9,061 bases of DNA. It comes from Deltaproteobacteria bacterium (GTDB lineage: Bacteria; Desulfobacterota; Syntrophia; Syntrophales; Fen-1087). A model generated the notes under the pieces. It saw only the letters and a program-made list of their open reading frames with translations. It searched no databases and had not been told where the DNA came from. Where the stretch lies: contig JAPLJM010000115.1 of NCBI GenBank assembly GCA_026388595.1, forward strand, positions 1 through 9,061. The letters run 5' to 3'. This document shows, in pieces, positions 5,608 through 9,061 of the stretch (position 1 is the first letter of the stretch; each line of letters opens with the position of its first letter). Both the position numbers and the translations under genes were made by a program.

Positions 5608-6963
5608 TTATACGACGCCGTAAGCCAGCATGGCGTTGGCCACTTTGGTGAAGCCGGCGATGTTGGCGCCTGTGACATAGTCGCCTTTCTTGCCGTAGGC
5701 CTCTGCTGTTTCGACGCAGGCCTTGTGGATGCTCTTCATGATGAGGAGCAGCCGGTGGTCCACTTCTTCCCGGGTCCAGGAGAGCTTCATACTGTTCTGG
5801 CTCATTTCCAGACCGGAGGTGGCGACCCCGCCGGCGTTGGCGGCCTTGCCGGGCCCATACAGGATATTGTTATCCTGGAAGATTTTGACGGCGTCCGGCG
5901 TGGAGGGCATGTTTGCGCCTTCGGCGACGCAGATGCAGCCGTTTTTCACGAGCGCGGTGGCGTGGGACGCGTCGATCTCGTTCTGGGTGGCGCTGGGCAG
6001 AGCGATGTCCACCTTGATGCCCTGGTCCCGAATGACATCCCAGACGCTGGCGCCCTCGATGCAGCAGGTGTTGTACTTGTCGGCGTATTCCTTGATCCGT
6101 CCACGCCTGATATTCTTGAGCTCCATGACGAAGTCGCACTTCTTGGCGTCGATGCCCTGTTCATCGACGATCGTCGCGGTGGAATCGCACAGCGTGATGA
6201 CCTTGCCACCTAACTGATTGACCTTTTCCACGGTGTACTGGGCTACGTTGCCCGATCCGCTGACGGCGACGATCTTGTTCTTGAAATCGATGCCGCGCGT
6301 AGCCAGCATTTCCGCCGCAAAGTAAGTCGTTCCGTAGCCGGTTGCCTCGGGACGGATCAGGCTGCCGCCGTAGTCAAGGGCCTTGCCGGTGAGGACGCCC
6401 GTGTGCTCATTGCGGATCTTTTTGTAGTAGCCGAAAAGATACCCGATCTCCCTGCCGCCGACGCCGATGTCCCCGGCGGGCACGTCCGTCTCGGCCCCGA
6501 TGTGCCGGACCAGTTCCCGCATGAAAGCCTGACAGAAGCGCATGACTTCGCCGTCCGATTTCCCTTTGGGTTCGAAATCCGATCCGCCCTTGCCGCCGCC
6601 CATGGGCAGGGTGGTCAGGGCATTCTTGAAGATCTGCTCAAAACCCAGAAATTTGATGATGCCCAGGTTGACCGATGGATGAAAACGCAGCCCGCCCTTG
6701 AAGGGCCCGATAGCGTTGTTGAACTGGACGCGGAAGCCCCTGTTGACACAGACCTTCCCCTTGTCGTCCACCCAGGGGACCCGGAACAACAAGGTCCTCT
6801 CCGGCTCCACGATCCGTTCGTAGATATTGGCCTTCACGAACTCCGGATGCCGTTTGGTCGTCGGCTCCAGCGTTTCCATGACCTCTTCCACCGCCTGGTG
6901 AAACTCCGGCTGGTCGGGATCGATCTGCTTAACCTTTGCGAGAACATCTTTGATGATTGACAT
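5608..6963 (-). CDS. gdhA: Glutamate dehydrogenase, hexameric NADP-type
   Basis: The enzyme catalyses 2-oxoglutarate + ammonium + NAD(P)H to glutamate in the cytoplasm. Its 451 residues match the family (E. coli GdhA has 447). Substrate-domain motifs are GPFKGGLRFHP (with Lys89), the catalytic-lysine motif PMGGGKGGSDF (Lys125) and VPAGDIGVGGREIGYLFG (with Asp165). The Rossmann motif is SGSGNVAQY (235-243), and its beta-2 strand ends at CDS (259-261) like E. coli NADP-GDH. This supports NADPH use and a biosynthetic role, but cofactor choice is inferred. ATG 6963 has a purine-rich AAGGGGG about seven bases upstream. nrpR ends 68 AT-rich bases upstream on the same strand, so cotranscription is likely. 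A weak internal promoter (CTGAAT, 18 bases, TATAAA) can be drawn in the gap but is not convincing. No sigma54 -24/-12 pair or GGAA-N6-TTCC operator is seen there. Confidence 0.97.
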   Translation of the reverse strand: MSIIKDVLAKVKQIDPDQPEFHQAVEEVMETLEPTTKRHPEFVKANIYERIVEPERTLLFRVPWVDDKGKVCVNRGFRVQFNNAIGPFKGGLRFHPSVNLGIIKFLGFEQIFKNALTTLPMGGGKGGSDFEPKGKSDGEVMRFCQAFMRELVRHIGAETDVPAGDIGVGGREIGYLFGYYKKIRNEHTGVLTGKALDYGGSLIRPEATGYGTTYFAAEMLATRGIDFKNKIVAVSGSGNVAQYTVEKVNQLGGKVITLCDSTATIVDEQGIDAKKCDFVMELKNIRRGRIKEYADKYNTCCIEGASVWDVIRDQGIKVDIALPSATQNEIDASHATALVKNGCICVAEGANMPSTPDAVKIFQDNNILYGPGKAANAGGVATSGLEMSQNSMKLSWTREEVDHRLLLIMKSIHKACVETAEAYGKKGDYVTGANIAGFTKVANAMLAYGVV

Positions 6964-7031
6964 AGCACTACCCCCTTAATAAATTTTGATTTTTATATTC
7001 TTGTGTTTGATTTTCATTCAGAAAAAAGTAG

Positions 7032-8054
7032 TTAGATCCTTTTCATAAGGTCATCGAAAGGCGCAAGCGCCCCGTAATCCATCACCGTGGACATGGCCAG
7101 ATGTTCCACCTCCAGGGCTGCTTCCTGAACACAGGCGGCCGGATTGAGTCCGCCGATCAGGATGATTCCCACTTTGTTCATGTCCACGTGAACCTGGCAG
7201 ACCGGTTCACTGACCTTTCCCGTAGCCAGGACGCCGTTGATCCCGGCCTTTTTCAGCTTGATCAACAAATCGCGGGTCAGAGGGTGGCAAGGCGCCGGGA
7301 TTTCCCGGAAATTCGCCAGAATTGTACCCTCTCCCTTTTCGATTGCATCGCCTACGGCTGTCATTTTTCCCCGGATGAAGATCTCCGAGGGATCGAGGGA
7401 CGATCCGGAATAATAGATGAGTTCCACGAACCGCAGCGGATGGCGGTTCTTCACCTGGAGGATGCCGCCGAATTTGGAATCCATCGGAATGCCATGCTTC
7501 AGAAGCACGCCGTTTACGACGATGCTGCAGACGGTGGCAAAGCCGATTTTCCCTTCCGGAACGAGGACATCGCCCAGGTATTGTCCCTCACACGCCGTGG
7601 CGACGAGGTCGCTGACCACAAAACCCGATGCAAAAACGGGCTGCATGATCCTCATGGCGTAGGGGAAAGAGGTCTTTGAAAAGAAGGAAATATTGATCGG
7701 CAAAAGGCCGCTGCACGTATCAGGGCTGAAGGTGGTCTGAAAGGCCAGAATCTCGATGCGCGAGATCGCGAGCCCGACCTTGTCCCGGACCCTCGCCTTG
7801 CCCAGTTCATCGACGCCCATCGCTGTGATCAGGCGCCCGTCCCTTTTGCCCACCAGCCGCGTAACCCCCCGTTCATCCATGAGTTTCAGATGATAACGGA
7901 CCGCCCGTTCACTAGACGTCAAACCTCTGTCCTGCATCTTCCGCGCAATCAGGCGCGACCCCAGTGGCCCTCCCGCTTCGTGAAGGATACGCAGAATCAG
8001 CAGGGTCTTTCTCTCAATATCTTCCTTATTGGGGAAAACGGGTACCATCGGCAA
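7032..8054 (-). CDS. nrpR: NrpR-family transcriptional regulator (winged helix + DUF128 domain)
   Basis: NrpR represses nitrogen-assimilation genes in methanogens and is released from DNA by 2-oxoglutarate; relatives occur in a few bacteria. This 340-residue protein has an N-terminal winged helix (about 12-77: ERKTLLILRILHEAGGPLGS, then SERAVRYHLKLMDERGVTRL) and a single regulatory domain (about 90-330). The latter has the hallmark stretches TFSPDTCSGLLPINISFF, ILANFREIPAPCHPLT, GINGVLATGK and IGGLNPAACVQEA. Archaeal forms often have two regulatory domains; this has one. The TTG at 8054 was chosen because AAAGGA lies seven bases upstream; ATG at codon 3 (8048) would be too far from it. The start lies in one arm of a perfect inverted repeat (8046-8074), suggesting autoregulation. 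Its position directly before gdhA supports control of ammonium assimilation in response to 2-oxoglutarate. Family is confident; targets and ligand in this organism are inferred. Confidence 0.9.
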   Translation of the reverse strand: MPMVPVFPNKEDIERKTLLILRILHEAGGPLGSRLIARKMQDRGLTSSERAVRYHLKLMDERGVTRLVGKRDGRLITAMGVDELGKARVRDKVGLAISRIEILAFQTTFSPDTCSGLLPINISFFSKTSFPYAMRIMQPVFASGFVVSDLVATACEGQYLGDVLVPEGKIGFATVCSIVVNGVLLKHGIPMDSKFGGILQVKNRHPLRFVELIYYSGSSLDPSEIFIRGKMTAVGDAIEKGEGTILANFREIPAPCHPLTRDLLIKLKKAGINGVLATGKVSEPVCQVHVDMNKVGIILIGGLNPAACVQEAALEVEHLAMSTVMDYGALAPFDDLMKRI

Positions 8055-8074
8055 TCGGCCATCCTTTGCCGATG
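8046..8074 (-). promoter_or_regulatory. Perfect inverted repeat over the nrpR start: operator or start-sequestering hairpin
   Basis: Arms CATCGGCAA and TTGCCGATG (9 of 9 bases) are separated by 11 bases. In the mRNA the TTG start codon is the first triplet of the 3' arm and most of the Shine-Dalgarno (AAAGGA, 8067-8062) lies in the loop. As DNA, it could be a dimer-binding operator for autoregulation. As RNA, it could hide the start codon. It does not match the archaeal NrpR operator GGAA-N6-TTCC. Confidence 0.5.
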
Positions 8075-8103
8075 CTCCTACAGAAAAATAACATTTATGT
8101 CAA
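8075..8103 (-). promoter_or_regulatory. Candidate nrpR promoter
   Basis: A perfect -35 box TTGACA (8103-8098) lies in an AT-rich stretch. At 17 bases spacing the -10 position reads TAGGAG (8080-8075), a poor match. Transcription would start near 8068, inside the inverted repeat at 8046-8074. Only the -35 box is convincing. Confidence 0.3.
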
Positions 8104-8132
8104 TACAAAAATGAACTGATAATAAAAATGAC

Positions 8133-8296
8133 GGTCTCGTAAAATGTGGCAATAACCTTAAAATGGGACGGCGACCTTAAAAAGTTCTGCAGGCGAAGCG
8201 CGTGAATCCCGAGGGGTGATGTGTACTTGGACGTACGCCGCAGTGATGGGGGATGAAGCGCAACAAAGCATCCGGATTTGTTAGGTCGTCGTAAAA
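8133..8296. repeat. Degenerate intergenic repeat element with imperfect terminal inverted repeats
   Basis: The core is 8168-8292. Its ends, ACGGCGACCTTAAAAAG (8168-8184) and the reverse complement of 8276-8292, match at 13 of 17 positions. Inside, GTGTAC-TTGGAC-GTACGC (8221-8238) forms a small hairpin with one wobble pair. A near-direct repeat flanks the core: GGTCTCGTAAAA (8133-8144) and GGTCGTCGTAAAA (8284-8296). The layout, a non-coding MITE-like unit between divergent genes, resembles dispersed intergenic repeats I recall from delta-proteobacterial genomes, but that is memory and cannot be checked here. Only one copy lies in this window. The remainder of the gap (8297-8404) holds the ribosome binding site for the next gene and no clear promoter. 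Confidence 0.45.
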
Positions 8297-8404
8297 AATA
8301 ATCAGCGGGTTCGTGGGAGTTCTTCGAATTGTCGTCTGGTAATTCCTGTTTATTTCTGGTAGAAATGCACAAAAGCCAAATAATATTGCCACAGGGAGGC
8401 AAAT

Positions 8405-9061
8405 ATGAAAAAAATCATCGCGGTTATCCTTGGCTTGGCCCTTTCATGGCCGGTATTAGGTCATGCTGAGAATTATACCCTGAAGGGTCAGATGGGGTCG
8501 GTCATCCGGTATGAACTGCAGGAACAGATTACCGCCGGGGAAGGCATTCAAAAACTGGTCCTCAGTTTTGTGGTGCCCCAGACCTATCAGTCGCCGACCT
8601 ATAAACAGGAAATCAAGGATTTTGAGCTGAAATTCACACCGGAACCGCAGGAACGTAAGGCCCACACCGACACCCGCGGCAACCAGATCATCGTCGCCAC
8701 CTGGACGCAACCGCCGGCTGTCATTGATGTCCGCCTCACCTGCAGCGCCCTGAATGATACCAAACTGGAAAAACTGGAAACCAACGTCCCCTTCCCCCTG
8801 GAAAAGGTAGACCCGGCCATGACGGACTATCTGCAGGCGACGGAGCAGGTGCAGGTGAACGATCCCCGGATCAAGGAAATGGCGGTCAAACTTACGCAGG
8901 GGGTCAAAACCGAGTTTGACGCCGTGCAGCGGATCATCTCCTGGGTGGTCGATCATGTCCATTATGTGACACCGCCCAAACAATACGACGCCCTCTACTC
9001 CTTCGGGTCGGGCAAGGGGAACTGCCAGAACTATTCTCACTTGAGCGCTGCCCTGCTGCGT
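8405..9061 (+). CDS. Exported transglutaminase-like domain protein (C-terminus beyond window)
   Basis: The visible 219 codons begin with a signal peptide (MKKIIAVILGLALSWPVLGHA, likely cut after GHA), so the product should be periplasmic or secreted. A beta-rich N-terminal region (about 25-150) is followed by a transglutaminase-like fold. VKTEFDAVQRIISWVVDHVHY leads to a conserved-type segment GSGKGNCQNYSHLSAALLR in which Cys207 would be the catalytic nucleophile. The expected His and Asp of the triad lie beyond the window. Bacterial members act as peptidases, amidases or crosslinkers; the substrate is unknown. The ATG at 8405 has a strong GGGAGG five bases upstream. The gene diverges from nrpR, and nothing ties it to nitrogen control. 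Confidence 0.9.
   Translation, partial: MKKIIAVILGLALSWPVLGHAENYTLKGQMGSVIRYELQEQITAGEGIQKLVLSFVVPQTYQSPTYKQEIKDFELKFTPEPQERKAHTDTRGNQIIVATWTQPPAVIDVRLTCSALNDTKLEKLETNVPFPLEKVDPAMTDYLQATEQVQVNDPRIKEMAVKLTQGVKTEFDAVQRIISWVVDHVHYVTPPKQYDALYSFGSGKGNCQNYSHLSAALLR

Noticed and set aside
5569..6960. Long plus-strand open frames opposite gdhA (5569-6213, 5723-6217, 6403-6960).
   Set aside because: They mirror the highly conserved glutamate dehydrogenase and have no initiation signals or recognisable domains.
8100..8402. A 100-codon minus-strand open frame in the gap upstream of nrpR.
   Set aside because: It runs through the repeat element, has no ribosome binding site, and its composition does not look like a protein; the neighbouring gene's Shine-Dalgarno lies on the opposite strand within it.

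Overview
The window is 9,061 bases of bacterial chromosome with moderate GC. It holds seven complete or broken protein genes plus two that run off the edges. The gene set suggests a Gram-negative, anaerobic, delta-proteobacterial lineage (Desulfobacterota, perhaps Syntrophales-like). The reasons are an NrpR-type nitrogen regulator next to a glutamate dehydrogenase, an envelope protein joining an AsmA-like region to a peptidoglycan glycosyltransferase, and a degenerate intergenic repeat of a style I associate with that group. This placement is inference; no rRNA or other marker gene is present.

Left part (1-3585, all minus strand). Reading in the direction of transcription, it begins with a 63-residue charged protein of unknown function (3585-3394). 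Next is a long membrane-anchored protein with an AsmA-like periplasmic region and a C-terminal GT51 glycosyltransferase (3322-1385). A small flavin-binding PNPOx-fold protein (1306-923) follows, with its own promoter inside the end of the preceding gene. After a 382-base gap comes an ABC transporter ATPase (540 to beyond base 1), whose near-consensus promoter ends six bases before the start codon.

Middle (3586-5580). A 350-base gap contains a rho-independent-type terminator (3888-3910) placed just before the plus-strand gene for peptide chain release factor 3 (prfC). prfC is broken by a frameshift near 5073-5078 that also removes about eight conserved codons, at the boundary between the translation-factor core and domain III. 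Both halves otherwise read cleanly. A strong 14-bp hairpin (5538-5570) separates it from the convergent gdhA.

Right part (5581-9061). Minus-strand nrpR (8054-7032) is followed 68 bases later by gdhA (6963-5608). The regulator family senses 2-oxoglutarate, and the enzyme consumes 2-oxoglutarate and ammonium, so the pair forms a compact nitrogen-assimilation unit. A perfect 9-bp inverted repeat covers the nrpR translation start and could be an operator or an RNA switch. Upstream lies a 330-base gap with a degenerate repeat element about 125-165 bases long. A plus-strand exported transglutaminase-like protein (8405 to beyond 9061) follows and is cut by the window edge just after its catalytic cysteine.

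I found no tRNA, rRNA, CRISPR array or transposase gene.
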